Shown here one piece after another: positions 8,808 through 21,859 of a stretch of DNA of 64,000 nucleotides. Under the pieces are notes generated by a model. That model did no database searches. It saw only the letters and a program-made list of their open reading frames with translations, and had not been told where the DNA came from. The position numbers were made by a program, and so were the translations under genes. This DNA comes from Nonomuraea thailandensis (lineage in GTDB: Bacteria > Actinomycetota > Actinomycetes > Streptosporangiales > Streptosporangiaceae), in the NCBI RefSeq assembly GCF_024172165.1, contig NZ_JAMZEB010000002.1, forward strand, positions 1,943,501 through 2,007,500, read 5' to 3'. Positions within the stretch are counted from its first letter, which is position 1, and every line of letters begins with the position of its first letter.

Positions 8808-8975
8808 CCTGGTAGGCGATGGCAATGGGAGGAAGCCGGTGCGAAACCGGCGCGGTCCCGCCACTGTGACCGGGGAGCGAACCCCACCGCAGGCCACTGC
8901 CCGGAGACGGGTGGGAAGGCCGGGGTGAGCGCTGATCCGGGAGCCAGGAGACTCCTGCCGTCGCATCACCCGCGA
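8808..8975 (+). ncRNA. Cobalamin riboswitch upstream of cobN
   Basis: The region has the conserved blocks of the AdoCbl aptamer in order: GGTAGGCGATGGCAATGGGA, the GGAAGCCGGTGCGAAACCGG hairpin, CCGCCACTGTGACCGG, a variable P6-side stem (about 8890-8930) and the B12-box region GAGCCAGGAGACTCCTGCCG at 8941-8960. A short stem, CGGGG (8977-8981) with CCCCG (8988-8992), abuts the cobN Shine-Dalgarno at 8994-9000, which fits translational control: cobalamin binding would hide the ribosome site. A -10-like TACGCT lies at 8802-8807. Confidence 0.94.
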
Positions 8976-9007
8976 CCGGGGCGAGGACCCCGAGGGAGGA
9001 ATGCGCC

Positions 9008-13084
<4,077 letters not shown>

Positions 13085-14444
13085 GCCGTTCCCGGCGTGC
13101 CGGCCCAGTGCAGGTGCAGGTAGGAGGCCGTCACCAGAGCGTCGCCGTACCCGTCGGCGCCGCTCCTGCCTGTGCCGGTAAGGCGGGGGTGGTCGTCCCA
13201 GCGGAACAGCGGCCGGGCCGCGTACTCGACCGTGGTGCGGTGGAACTCGTGCCCTCGGAAACGCTCGCCCGGCCTGGTCAGCGGCGTACGCGCGAGCGCG
13301 ACCGCCGCCCGGTAACCGAGCGTCAGCCGGGACGTCATCGAGGCCCGGCCGGGCACGCGGCCGCACATGCGCCGCCCGTCCAGCTCGTCGCACAGGTACA
13401 GCAGCCCCGCGCACTCGGCCGCGATCGGCCCGTCGAAGGCCGCCACCCGGGCGCGCAGGGGCTCGTTGGCGGCCAGCTCCGCGGCGTACACCTCGGGGAA
13501 GCCGCCGCCGATCACCAGCGCGCCGGCGCCGTCGGGCAGGCGCTCGTCACGCAGCGGGTCGAAGGTCACGACGTCCGCGCCCGCCGCCCGCAGCAGCTCC
13601 ACGTGCTCGGCGTACCCGAACGTGAACGCCGCCCCGCCCGCCACCGCCACCACGGGCCGCATCCCCGCCCCGCCCGCCACCACGGGCCGCATCCCCGGCG
13701 CGCCGCCGGCCTCGTCCGCCACGGCGGCGCCCGCGTCCCAAGGGGTCGCGTTCAGCGGAGGCGCCGACCTGGCCAGCCGCAGCAGCCCGTCCAGATCGCA
13801 CGACCGGGACACCAACGCGGCCAGCCGATCCACCGCGTCCACCGCCTCGTCCTGCCGCTCGGCCGCCGGCACCAGCCCCAGATGCCGGGACGGCGTGAAC
13901 ACGGCGTCGTCCCGCCGCACCGCCCCCAGCACCGGCACCCCCACCCCGGCCAGCGCGGAACGGCACAACTCCTCGTGCCGATCGGACCCGATCCGGTTGA
14001 GCACCACCCCGCCCACCCGCACCCGCGGATCGAACGTGGCGAACCCGTGCACCACCGCCGCCACCGACCGGCTCTGCCGGGCCGCGTCCACCACCAGCAC
14101 CACGGGCGCGTCCAGCAGCCGGGCGACGTGCGCGGTGGACGCGAAGTCGGTGTCACCCCTGCCGTCGAACAGCCCCATCACCCCCTCGACCACCGCGACC
14201 TCACACCCGGCCGCCCCGTGCAGGAACAGCGGCACCACCCGCTCCTCACCCTGCAGCCACGGATCCAGGTTCCGCCCGGGCCGCCCGGTGGCCAGCGCGT
14301 GATAGCCGGGGTCGATGTAGTCGGGCCCCACCTTGTGCGGCGAGACCCGCAGGCCGCGCGCCCGCAGCGCCGCCATGAGCCCGGTGGCCAAGGTCGTCTT
14401 CCCGCTGCCCGACGACGGCGCCGCGACGACCAGCCGCGGGATCG

Positions 14445-15053
14445 TCACCACTCGATGCCCTTCTGGCCCTTCTGCCCGGCGTCCATGGGATGGCGTACCT
14501 TGCCCATCTCCGTCACCAGATCCGCGGCCTCGACCAGCCGCTCGGGCGCGTCCCGCCCGGTGATCACGACGTGCTGGTTCCCCGGCCGCCCGGTGAGCGC
14601 CGCCAGCACGTCGTCCAGGTCCAGCCACCCCCACTTCAGCGGGTAGGTGAACTCGTCCAGCACGTAGAACCGGTACGTCTCGGCCGCCAGATCCCGCTTG
14701 ATCTGCTCCCAGCCCTCCCGGGCGTCGGCCGCGTGGTCGTCCTCGGCGCCCGGCCGCTGGATCCACGACCAGCCCTCGCCCATTTTGTGCCAGGTGACGG
14801 GGCCGCCCTCGCCGCTGTCCCCGAGCACCTTGAGCGCCCGCTCCTCGCCGATGCGCCACTTCGCCGACTTCACGAACTGGAACACCCCGACCGGCCACCC
14901 CTGGTTCCACGCCCGCAACGCCATCCCGAACGCGGCCGTGGACTTGCCCTTGCCGGGGCCGGTGTGCACGATCAGCAGCGGCCTGGTGCGGCGCTGCCGG
15001 GTGGTGAGGCCGTCGTCGGGCACGACGGTCGGCTTGCCCTGCGGCACGATCAA
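14445..15053 (-). CDS. cobO: Cob(I)yrinic acid a,c-diamide adenosyltransferase
   Basis: 202 residues, typical for the CobA/CobO/BtuR family. It transfers the 5'-deoxyadenosyl group from ATP to Co(I). The P-loop is HTGPGKGKSTAAFG near residue 30. GVFQFVKSAKWRIGEE, the WSW segment in the middle and VLDEFTYPLKWGWLD are family signatures. It overlaps chlID upstream by 4 bases and cobB downstream by 4 bases, so it sits inside a tightly coupled operon. Confidence 0.97.
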   Translation of the reverse strand: MIVPQGKPTVVPDDGLTTRQRRTRPLLIVHTGPGKGKSTAAFGMALRAWNQGWPVGVFQFVKSAKWRIGEERALKVLGDSGEGGPVTWHKMGEGWSWIQRPGAEDDHAADAREGWEQIKRDLAAETYRFYVLDEFTYPLKWGWLDLDDVLAALTGRPGNQHVVITGRDAPERLVEAADLVTEMGKVRHPMDAGQKGQKGIEW

Positions 15054-17446
15054 CCCGCCTTCCTGCGATCCCGCACCTCGCGGTCACGCGTCCTGGGGTC
15101 CCGCACCTCGCGATCGCGCGTTCTCGGGTCCCGTGTTCTCGGATCCCGTGTCCTGGGGTCCCGTGTCCTGTGGTCGTGGACGACCGACCCGAGGTCGGTC
15201 AGCGAGTCGAGAGGTACGAGCCGCGCCCGCAGGCGAGCCGCCAGCCGTACGGCCAGGCCGAGCCGCACCGGCCCGCTCTCGCAGTCCACGACGACCGCGG
15301 CCGTGCCGTCCAGCAGGGACGCCGCCCGTTCCACGGAACCGCCCGCGGTGGCGCGCCCGTCGGTCACCAGGACCAGCAGCGGCCGCCTGGCGGGATCGCG
15401 CAGCCGTTCGACGCGCAGCACCTCCGCCGCCCGCACCAGCCCCGCCGCCAGCGGCGTGCGCCCGCCCGTGGCCAGCGTGCGCAGCCGCGCCGCCCCCACC
15501 TCCACCGACGACGTCGGCGGCAACGCCACCTCGGCCCCCGCGCCCCTGAACGTGACCAGCCCCACCTTGTCGCGCCGCTGGTACGCGTCCAGCAGCAGGC
15601 TCAGCACGGCCGTCTTGACCGCGGTCATCCGCTTGCGCGCCGCCATCGAGCCGCTCGCGTCCACCACGAACAGCACGAGGTTGCCCTCCCTGCCTTCCCG
15701 CACCACTTCGCGCAGGTCGTCCCCGCGCAGCACCAGTCCGGGGCCGCTGCGCCCGCGCTCCCTCTGGTACGGCGCCGCGGCCCGCATCGTCGCGGCCACG
15801 TGCAGGTCACGCACCCGCCCCGACGGGCGGCGCGCCCCCGTGCCCCGCCCCTGCGACGCCCGCGACCTGGACCGCCGCCCGGCCGCCCCTTCACCGATCC
15901 CCGGCACCTCCAGCAACGGCACCCGGAACGGCTGCGCCACCCCGGCCACCCGCAGACCACCCTCCCCTGCGCGGCCCTCCCCGGCCCCGTTCTTCCCGGC
16001 CCCGCCGTCCGCTCGCACCGCGTCCAAGCCGCCGTCCCCCCGCCGCTCGCCGGCCGCTCCCTCTGGCGCGCTGCCGCCGGGCGGGACTCGGCCGGCGCCG
16101 TCCCACGCCCGGTCCGGCGCGCCGGATCGGGGCCGTCGGCGGTCGTCCGACTGGCCGCGGGCACGCTCTCGCCGCCCGTCATCCGCGCGGTCGTCCTGTC
16201 CGGAGCCGTGCCGGCGATCATCGCCCGCCTGGCCGCCCGACCCATCGCTCCAGCCGCCGTCAGCCCGGGAAGCCTGGCTCCGCGCGCCGTCGGGCCCGGA
16301 AGCCTGGCCCCGCCTGCCGTCAGGCGAGGAAGCGTCCTCCTGCCCGCCGTCCGGTCCGGAGGCCCGGTCCGGGCCGTCCGGTCCTGAGGGCCGGTCCGGG
16401 CCGCCATCAGGCCCGTCCGGGTCGTCATCGTCGCCGGAGGTCCGCTCCAGCAACTCCTCAAGCAAAGCCTCGTCCAGCCCCGGAGCGTCGAACGGGTCCC
16501 GCCGCCTCCGGTGCGGCAGCGACAGCCGGGCGGCGGCGCGTACGTCCTCGGTGGTGACCCTGTCCCGGCCCTGCCAGGCGGCGTGGGCGATGGCGGCGTT
16601 CGCCGTGACGAGGTCGGCCCGCAGCCCGTCCACCTCGAACGCCGCGCACACCGTCGCGATCTGCCGCAACCGCGCGTCCGGCAGCCGCACCTCCGCCACC
16701 CGGGCCCTGGCGGCCGCGATCCGCCGGGCCAGCGCCGCCTCCTCACCGGCCCACCGCGCCGCGAACGCCCCGGGGTCGAGGTCGAACGCGAGCCGCCGCC
16801 GCACCACCTCGGCGCGTTCGGCGGGGTCGCGGGAGGCCTTCACCTCGACCGTCAGCCCGAAGCGGTCGAGGAGCTGAGGGCGCAGCTCGCCCTCCTCCGG
16901 GTTCATGGTGCCCACGAGCAGGAAGCGGGCCGCGTGGCGTACGGACACGGACTCGCGCTCGACGTAGCACGTCCCCAGCGCGGCGGCGTCGAGCAGCAGG
17001 TCGACGAGGTGGTCGTGGAGGAGGTTCACCTCGTCCACGTACAGCACGCCGCGATGCGCGGCGGCCAGCAGGCCCGGCTCGAACGCCTTCACCCCTTCCG
17101 TCAGCGCCCGCTCCACGTCGAGAGAGCCGACCAGCCGGTCCTCCGACGCGCCGACCGGCAGCTCCACCAGCGCGGCCGGCCGGCTGACCCCCTCGGCCCC
17201 GGCGTCGTGCGGGCCGTCGGGGCACTCGGGCGCTGGCGCCGCCGGGTCGCAGGCGAACCGGCAGCCGGGCACCGCGTCCACGGCGGGCAACTGGGCCGCG
17301 AGCGCCCGCACGATCGTGGACTTGGCGGTGCCCTTCTCGCCGCGCACGAGCACCCCGCCCGCCCGGGGGGAGACGGCGTTGAGCACCAGCGCCAGCTTCA
17401 GGTCGTCGAGGCCGACCACGGCGCTGAACGGATAGGTGACGATCAA
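15050..17446 (-). CDS. ChlI/ChlD-type chelatase subunit (AAA+ plus von Willebrand A), probable cobaltochelatase partner
   Basis: 798 residues. Residues 1 to about 330 form a ChlI-like AAA+ ATPase: Walker A GEKGTAKST near residue 40, Walker B VLYVDEVNLL, and sensor NPEEGELRPQLLDRFG. A long acidic then Arg/Gly/Asp-rich linker (about 340-540) leads to a von Willebrand factor A domain whose MIDAS motif DASGSM lies near residue 595. Actinobacteria use such proteins instead of separate CobS and CobT; it most likely powers CobN, with magnesium chelation as the alternative. The C-terminus ends in a repeated RTRDP / REVRD tract. It lies in the riboswitch-controlled cbtB operon between the phosphatase and cobO. 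Confidence 0.9.
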   Translation of the reverse strand: MIVTYPFSAVVGLDDLKLALVLNAVSPRAGGVLVRGEKGTAKSTIVRALAAQLPAVDAVPGCRFACDPAAPAPECPDGPHDAGAEGVSRPAALVELPVGASEDRLVGSLDVERALTEGVKAFEPGLLAAAHRGVLYVDEVNLLHDHLVDLLLDAAALGTCYVERESVSVRHAARFLLVGTMNPEEGELRPQLLDRFGLTVEVKASRDPAERAEVVRRRLAFDLDPGAFAARWAGEEAALARRIAAARARVAEVRLPDARLRQIATVCAAFEVDGLRADLVTANAAIAHAAWQGRDRVTTEDVRAAARLSLPHRRRRDPFDAPGLDEALLEELLERTSGDDDDPDGPDGGPDRPSGPDGPDRASGPDGGQEDASSPDGRRGQASGPDGARSQASRADGGWSDGSGGQAGDDRRHGSGQDDRADDGRRERARGQSDDRRRPRSGAPDRAWDGAGRVPPGGSAPEGAAGERRGDGGLDAVRADGGAGKNGAGEGRAGEGGLRVAGVAQPFRVPLLEVPGIGEGAAGRRSRSRASQGRGTGARRPSGRVRDLHVAATMRAAAPYQRERGRSGPGLVLRGDDLREVVREGREGNLVLFVVDASGSMAARKRMTAVKTAVLSLLLDAYQRRDKVGLVTFRGAGAEVALPPTSSVEVGAARLRTLATGGRTPLAAGLVRAAEVLRVERLRDPARRPLLVLVTDGRATAGGSVERAASLLDGTAAVVVDCESGPVRLGLAVRLAARLRARLVPLDSLTDLGSVVHDHRTRDPRTRDPRTRDPRTRDREVRDPRTRDREVRDRRKAG
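15065..15175 (-). repeat. Tandem repeats at the 3' end of the chelatase gene
   Basis: Repeated units of 15-18 bases around CGCGTCCTGGGGTCCC / CGTGTCCTGGGGTCCC (plus-strand reading) encode the RTRDP-like tail of the chelatase. The frame is kept. Confidence 0.8.
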
Positions 17447-17449
17447 GAC

Positions 17450-18100
17450 TCAGACCTTTCGGTTGACGTACGCGATCCGCCAGCCGTCCTGCGCGGCGAT
17501 CAGCTCGGTGGCGGACAGGGGCGCGAGATCGAAGCGAGCGGCGGCCACGGGGTCCAGGCCCAGTGCATGCCCGAGCGCCGCCCTGATGACCCCGACGTCA
17601 CAGACCACGACTCCCGGCACGGGGACATGCTGTCCGGCCGGCACGGAGGCAGGGGCATGCCGCCCGGCGGATGCGAATGAGGATGCGAATGAGGATGCGG
17701 AGGCGGAGGCGACGTGCCGGGCCGGTTCTCGGGTCGCGTCGAGCCAGGCCGCCACCCGGTACGTGAGCGCGGCCAGGCTCTCGCCGCCGTGAGGGGCGGC
17801 GTGCGGGTCGGACAGCCAGCGTGCCAGCGCCTCCGGCTCCTCCAGCGCGACCCGCTCGTACGGCAGGCCGCGCCACCGCCCGCAGTCCGCCTCCCCGAGC
17901 GCGGCGCACACCCGTGGCTCCAACCCCATGGCCAGGGCGGTCCGCCGTGCCGCCCCGGCGGGGGAGACCCACGCCGCCCGGCCCGCGAACAGCGGGCGCA
18001 GGGCGGCGGCCCTGGCCAGGCTCGCGGGATCCGCGTCCACGTCGCCGGGGAAACAGGCCGCGCGCATGACAGGTGTCGTCGCGTGCCGGATGAACAACAC
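17450..18100 (-). CDS. Histidine phosphatase family protein (CobC-like, possible alpha-ribazole phosphatase)
   Basis: 216 residues from GTG 18100, five bases after the cbtA stop. RHATT near the start is the RHG-type phospho-His motif. The ALGEADCGRWRGLPYE stretch and HGGESLAALTYRVAAWL are typical of phosphoglycerate-mutase-like phosphatases such as CobC. VCDVGVIRAAL replaces the usual SHGGVIR segment, so the second catalytic His is not seen there; this is odd and could mean altered or lost phosphatase activity. A Ser/Ala repeat (SFASSFASA) interrupts the middle. Its position in the cobalamin operon suggests removal of the phosphate from alpha-ribazole phosphate, but the missing His makes that uncertain. 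The open frame extends upstream through cbtA, which I regard as a shadow. Confidence 0.8.
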   Translation of the reverse strand: MLFIRHATTPVMRAACFPGDVDADPASLARAAALRPLFAGRAAWVSPAGAARRTALAMGLEPRVCAALGEADCGRWRGLPYERVALEEPEALARWLSDPHAAPHGGESLAALTYRVAAWLDATREPARHVASASASSFASSFASAGRHAPASVPAGQHVPVPGVVVCDVGVIRAALGHALGLDPVAAARFDLAPLSATELIAAQDGWRIAYVNRKV

Positions 18101-18105
18101 CCGGC

Positions 18106-19041
18106 TCAGCCCGGCGAGGCCGGAGACGGAGACGTGGGCGGAGATGGAGACGTGGGCGGAGGCGGAGACGTGGGCGGGACCGGAAGCGGTGGCGGCGCTG
18201 GCGCGGCCGTCGCCTGCCGGGCCGCTGCCCGGTCGCTCACCCAGCCGAACAGCACCCCGAAGGCCGCCCAGAACACGAGCTGCGTCCCGAGCGAGGCGAT
18301 CCGGAACTCCCACAACAGCGTCGCGGGAAACCCGCCGGGAACCTCGTCGACCGTGGGCAGCAGCACCCACGCCGCGACCACCGGCACGAGGAAGCCGCCC
18401 GCGGCCGACGCCCACCGGATCCAGGGGTCCGCCGAGGAGACGCGCCGGGCGGTCGCCACGCCGATCGCCGTGGCGGCCAGCCCGACCAGCACGATCACCA
18501 CGTACAGGAGCGTGCGGTCGTTGATCGTCCCGGGATCTCCCACGCCGGGTGGATTAGGGGGATATTTCAGGAACGGTACGAGGACGACGGCGGTGAAGGC
18601 CGCCCCGGCGGTGGCCAGGGCCAGCCGCCCGTCCGGGCGCGGCCCGACCCGTCCCCGCAGGCCCGCGAACGCGAGCGCGAAGACACCGCCCATGGCCAGC
18701 CCGTACAGGCCGGTGGCGAGAAAGATCCCGGCCTTCTGCACCGGCCTGGAGACCGTGGCCTCCTCGCCGTGATCATGTCCATGAGCATGCGGTGCCGCCT
18801 CGCCGTGCCCGTCCGCCTGGCCGGACGCATGCCCGCCGGGCTCGCCGGACGCGTGCCCGGCGGGCGAGCCCGATCCGGGCGCGGCGGCCGGGCCCGGGCC
18901 GGGCGCGGCCGGAGCCGCCGCCTCTTCGAGGGTGATCGCGCTGTCCACGTGCGGCTCGCCGAAGACGAAGGCGAAGCCGCCCGCGACCAGTCCGGCCAGC
19001 AGGCCCACCCACAGGCCCCTGACCAGCAGGGTGCGTACCAT
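18106..19041 (-). CDS. cbtA: CbtA family cobalt transporter subunit
   Basis: 311 residues with about six membrane helices, the first at residues 7-27. After it comes a His/Gly/Ala-rich extracytoplasmic loop (HASG, HGHDHGEEA) that could bind metal. VPFLKYPPNPPGVGDPGTI is the strongest CbtA family signature. The cytoplasmic tail is a repeated PPTSPSP-type proline stretch. CbtA/CbtB pairs are predicted cobalt uptake systems found next to B12 genes and riboswitches, exactly as here. It follows cbtB by 11 bases. Confidence 0.92.
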   Translation of the reverse strand: MVRTLLVRGLWVGLLAGLVAGGFAFVFGEPHVDSAITLEEAAAPAAPGPGPAAAPGSGSPAGHASGEPGGHASGQADGHGEAAPHAHGHDHGEEATVSRPVQKAGIFLATGLYGLAMGGVFALAFAGLRGRVGPRPDGRLALATAGAAFTAVVLVPFLKYPPNPPGVGDPGTINDRTLLYVVIVLVGLAATAIGVATARRVSSADPWIRWASAAGGFLVPVVAAWVLLPTVDEVPGGFPATLLWEFRIASLGTQLVFWAAFGVLFGWVSDRAAARQATAAPAPPPLPVPPTSPPPPTSPSPPTSPSPASPG

Positions 19042-19052
19042 GCGCCCGCCCT

Positions 19053-19244
19053 CTAGTGGCAGGGCACGCCGAGCAGATGACGCCCGTCGTGCATCAGCTC
19101 GTGCAGGAACGCCCCCGTCTGGGAGACGGCGCCGTTGTCCATCAGGACGAGGTACGCGACGAGCAGCAGCACGGGCACGGCCGGCAGCCAGAGGCGCAGG
19201 CGCGGAAAGGGAATGGCGGCGGAAGGAGTGGTGAGTCCACTCAT
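19053..19244 (-). CDS. cbtB: CbtB family cobalt transporter subunit
   Basis: 63 residues, one membrane helix (about 20-37). The C-terminal HELMHDGRHLLGVPCH is the histidine-rich motif of CbtB, thought to bind cobalt. ATG 19244 is preferred because GAGGAGG lies 5-6 bases upstream; a further in-frame ATG 30 bases upstream lacks this. It is the first gene of the minus-strand cobalamin operon and directly follows a cobalamin riboswitch. Confidence 0.93.
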   Translation of the reverse strand: MSGLTTPSAAIPFPRLRLWLPAVPVLLLVAYLVLMDNGAVSQTGAFLHELMHDGRHLLGVPCH

Positions 19245-19280
19245 CTGATCCTCCTCAGGGTTGACGCGTCCCATTCAGCG

Positions 19281-19391
19281 AGGTCACGGCCACCAAGCGA
19301 CCTGGCTCCCGGGATCTACGTCCCGGATACAGTGGCGCGTCCGCACCGGCATCTCACCGGATTTCCCTTGGACAACCGTGAAATCTACCGG
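19281..19391 (-). ncRNA. Cobalamin riboswitch upstream of cbtB
   Basis: On the minus strand the order AAGGGAAATCCGGTGAGATG, CCGGTGCGGACGCGCCACTG, ATCCGGGACGTAGATCCCGG and GGGAGCCAGGTCGCTTGG reproduces the core of the AdoCbl aptamer, including the invariant GCCACTG and the B12-box-like GAGCCAGG. It is shorter than the cobN riboswitch because the peripheral stem is reduced. It sits between a good promoter and the cbtB ribosome site, so the whole cbtB-cbtA-phosphatase-chlID-cobO-cobB operon should fall when cobalamin is plentiful. Confidence 0.92.
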
Positions 19392-19420
19392 AACGTATCC
19401 TTTCATCCGGTTCGCGTCAA
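19392..19420 (-). promoter_or_regulatory. Housekeeping-type promoter of the cbtB operon
   Basis: Minus strand TTGACG (19420-19415), a 17-base spacer and TACGTT (19397-19392) lie immediately upstream of the riboswitch. This is a near-consensus sigma-A promoter. Confidence 0.7.
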
Positions 19421-19531
19421 CATCATGGTGGTGCTGACCCCCGTACGATCTGGGGTGCGCGCGGGAATGTGACCGCGGCACCCTGAGCCGGACCCTGGAG
19501 CGGACATCACCGCGCCCCCCAGGAGGCCCCC

Positions 19532-20575
19532 ATGTCCGCCGCACCGTTCGAGCTGCGCCGCCGGGTGACGCAGTGGCACCGGCCGCTGATGCTCATGGTG
19601 GCCTCGATGCTGGCCCTGCTCGTCGTCTCGCTGGCCGGGCTCGTGCTCGACGACCGGGTGCTGCAGGGCGCGCCCGTCTGGCTCAAGCCGTTGAAGTTCG
19701 CGGTGTCGCTGGCCGTCTACGGGACCACCCTGGCCTGGATGTTGTCCCTGCCGCACCGGGGCAGGCGGTGGACCTCGGGGATGGCCACGCTCTTCGCGGT
19801 CGCCGCGTTCGTCGACGTCGGGATCGTGGCGGTGCAGGCCGCGCGCGGCACGTTCAGCCACTTCAACGACTCGACGGAGCCCTTCGAGGAGGCGATCCAG
19901 CGCGTCTTCGGCATGGGCGTGATGAGCATGATGCTGGCCAACCTGGTGCTCGCGATCGTCCTGACCGTCCAGCGGGTGGGGCCCGACCGGGCGGCGAGCC
20001 GCGCCATCCACACGGGGCTCGCGCTGGCCGTCGCCGGCATGTTCCTCGGCTTCCTCATCCCGTTCCAGGGCAAGCCCCACACGGGGCTGACGACCGGCGG
20101 CCTGCCGGTGCCGCTGACGAGCGGCCACAGCGTGGGCGTGCCGGACGGCGGCACCGGCCTGCCGATCACCCAGTGGAGCACCACCGGCGGGGATCTGCGC
20201 GTCCCCCACTTCGTCGCCCTGCACGGCTTCCAGGCGATGCTGCTCCTCGCGCTCCTGCTGGCCTGGCTGGCCGCCCGCCACCCGATCCTGCGCGACGAGC
20301 GCACCCGGGCCCGCCTGATCGGCGTCGCCGCCCTGGGGTACGCCGGCCTCGTCGCCCTGGTCACCTGGCAGGCCTTCCGCGCCCAGCCCCTCACCAGCCC
20401 CGACCTGCTGACCCTGGGCGCCGCCGCCCTGCTGGCCGGCCTCACCACCTTGGCGTGCGGCGCCGTGCTGGCGGTCGCCCGCCGAGGCGGCGAGGCTGTC
20501 ACCGAGCCGGGCGAGCCCGCCCGGCTCGGTGACAGCGGGGCGGGCTCCGGGTGGACGGACGGCGTTACCAGGTGA
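19532..20575 (+). CDS. Polytopic membrane protein of unknown function
   Basis: 347 residues with about seven to eight hydrophobic helices, for example 19-39, 52-73, 83-103, 127-149, 158-178, 232-252, 265-285 and 295-315. No catalytic motif is recognised. A loop between helices 5 and 6 contains TSGHSVGVPDGGTGLPITQWSTTGGDLRVPHF, where H and D residues cluster; the following FVALHGFQAM keeps a His in the membrane, which recalls haem- or quinone-binding membrane proteins, but I cannot assign it. AGGAGG precedes ATG 19532. The last 25 codons run through a 19-base perfect hairpin that is also downstream of the convergent P450, and the gene overlaps that P450 by 11 bases. Confidence 0.85.
   Translation: MSAAPFELRRRVTQWHRPLMLMVASMLALLVVSLAGLVLDDRVLQGAPVWLKPLKFAVSLAVYGTTLAWMLSLPHRGRRWTSGMATLFAVAAFVDVGIVAVQAARGTFSHFNDSTEPFEEAIQRVFGMGVMSMMLANLVLAIVLTVQRVGPDRAASRAIHTGLALAVAGMFLGFLIPFQGKPHTGLTTGGLPVPLTSGHSVGVPDGGTGLPITQWSTTGGDLRVPHFVALHGFQAMLLLALLLAWLAARHPILRDERTRARLIGVAALGYAGLVALVTWQAFRAQPLTSPDLLTLGAAALLAGLTTLACGAVLAVARRGGEAVTEPGEPARLGDSGAGSGWTDGVTR
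20495..20536. terminator. 19-bp perfect hairpin, probable P450 terminator within a coding tail
   Basis: Arms 20495-20513 and 20518-20536 are perfectly complementary with a 4-base loop. The hairpin lies 29 bases past the P450 stop on the minus strand and inside the last codons of the plus-strand membrane protein. There is no T-tract, as is usual for actinomycete terminators. Confidence 0.65.
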
Positions 20576-21770
20576 CGGGCAGCTCGTTCATGCCGTACAC
20601 GGTGGAGTCGTCCTTGAACGACAGCTCCTCGGCGGGCACCGCCAGCCGCAGCCCGGGCACGCGCCGGAACAACGTGGTGAAGACGATCTCCAGCTCCACC
20701 CGGGCCAGGCTCTGCCCCAGGCACTGGTGCGGGCCGAAGCCGAAGGCGAGGTGGCTGCGGGCGTCACGGTCGATGTCGAACCGCTCGGGGTCCTCGAACG
20801 CCTCGGGGTCGCGGTCGCCGGCGTTGGCCAGCATGAGGACGCCGGACCCGGCGGGGATCACGGTGCCGCTGAGCTCGACGTCCTCCAGCGCCACCCGCGC
20901 CATCGCCAGCTCGGCGATGGTGAAGTACCGCAGCAGCTCCTCCACGGCGTTGCCGACCTTGTCCGGGTCGGCGCGCAGCGCGTCGAGCGACTCCGGGTGC
21001 CGCAGCAGCATGTACGTGCCCAGCGAGATCATGTTCGCCGTGGTCTCGTGCCCCGCGATCAGCAGCAGGAAGGCCAGGCTGAGCAGCGCCAGGTGGTCGG
21101 CCTCGCCGTTCTCGCGCTGCTTGACGATCTGGCGCCCGAGCAGATCGTCGGTGGGCTCCTGCTCCTTGGCCGTGATCAGCTTGTCGAGGTAGACGACCAG
21201 CTCCATCACGGCGTGCTGCCGCTCCTGCTCGGTGGCCGCGCGGTTGAGCAGCTGCGCCGAGTGGACCTGGAAGAAGTCGTGGTCGGAGTACGGCACGCCG
21301 AGCAGCTCGCAGATCACCAGCGACGGCACCGGCAGCGCCAGCGCCGTCACGAGGTCGGCGGGGCGCGGGCCGTCGAGCATGGCGTCGAGGTGCTCGTCCA
21401 CGATCTGCTGGATGCGCGGCCGCAGCGCGGCCATGCGGCGGACGGTGAACTCGCCGATCACCATGCGGCGGGCCTGGGTGTGCTCGGGCGGGTCCATCTC
21501 CAGCAACATCTTCGGCAGCGGCGAGTCGGCCATCTGCCCGTCGGCGCTGCTCAGCCGCGGCGCGTTGGGGTGGCGGCGGTCCGCGCTGAAACGCGGGTCG
21601 CTCAGGATCTTCCGGATGTCCTCGTAGCGCGTGGCCACCCAGGCCTCCCGCCCCGTGGCCAGCGCGACCTTGGCGACGGGCTGCTCGCGCAGGAACCGCA
21701 GGTGCTGATCCGGCGGTGCGAACGGGCAGCCGCGGGCGGTCTGGAGCGTCGCGGTGGAATCAGTGGTCAA
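20565..21770 (-). CDS. Cytochrome P450
   Basis: 401 residues, a complete soluble bacterial P450. The I-helix oxygen-activation motif is AGHETT at 239-244, the K-helix ExxR is at 278-281, and the haem-ligating Cys is C350 in FGFGPHQCLG. The MDPPEHTQARRMV stretch in the C-helix region is typical of CYP105/CYP107-like secondary-metabolism enzymes, though I cannot fix the family. No ferredoxin gene is adjacent, so electrons must come from elsewhere. It is divergent from a TetR regulator at 21860, which is the most likely controller, and its substrate is unknown. Confidence 0.96.
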   Translation of the reverse strand: MTTDSTATLQTARGCPFAPPDQHLRFLREQPVAKVALATGREAWVATRYEDIRKILSDPRFSADRRHPNAPRLSSADGQMADSPLPKMLLEMDPPEHTQARRMVIGEFTVRRMAALRPRIQQIVDEHLDAMLDGPRPADLVTALALPVPSLVICELLGVPYSDHDFFQVHSAQLLNRAATEQERQHAVMELVVYLDKLITAKEQEPTDDLLGRQIVKQRENGEADHLALLSLAFLLLIAGHETTANMISLGTYMLLRHPESLDALRADPDKVGNAVEELLRYFTIAELAMARVALEDVELSGTVIPAGSGVLMLANAGDRDPEAFEDPERFDIDRDARSHLAFGFGPHQCLGQSLARVELEIVFTTLFRRVPGLRLAVPAEELSFKDDSTVYGMNELPVTW

Positions 21771-21834
21771 GGCTCTCCCATCACCATGGTGTCCAACAGC
21801 ACAACTTCCCTACACCTGTAGCCTAACCTTCAAT

Positions 21835-21852
21835 TGTCCGGGACACTACACT
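21835..21852 (+). promoter_or_regulatory. Palindrome and -10 element of the tetR/P450 intergenic region
   Basis: TGTCCGGGACA (21835-21845) is an 11-base perfect palindrome. TACACT follows at 21847-21852, 7 bases before GTG 21860, which suggests a leaderless tetR mRNA with the repressor site over its promoter. Confidence 0.5.
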
Positions 21853-21859
21853 GACATGC

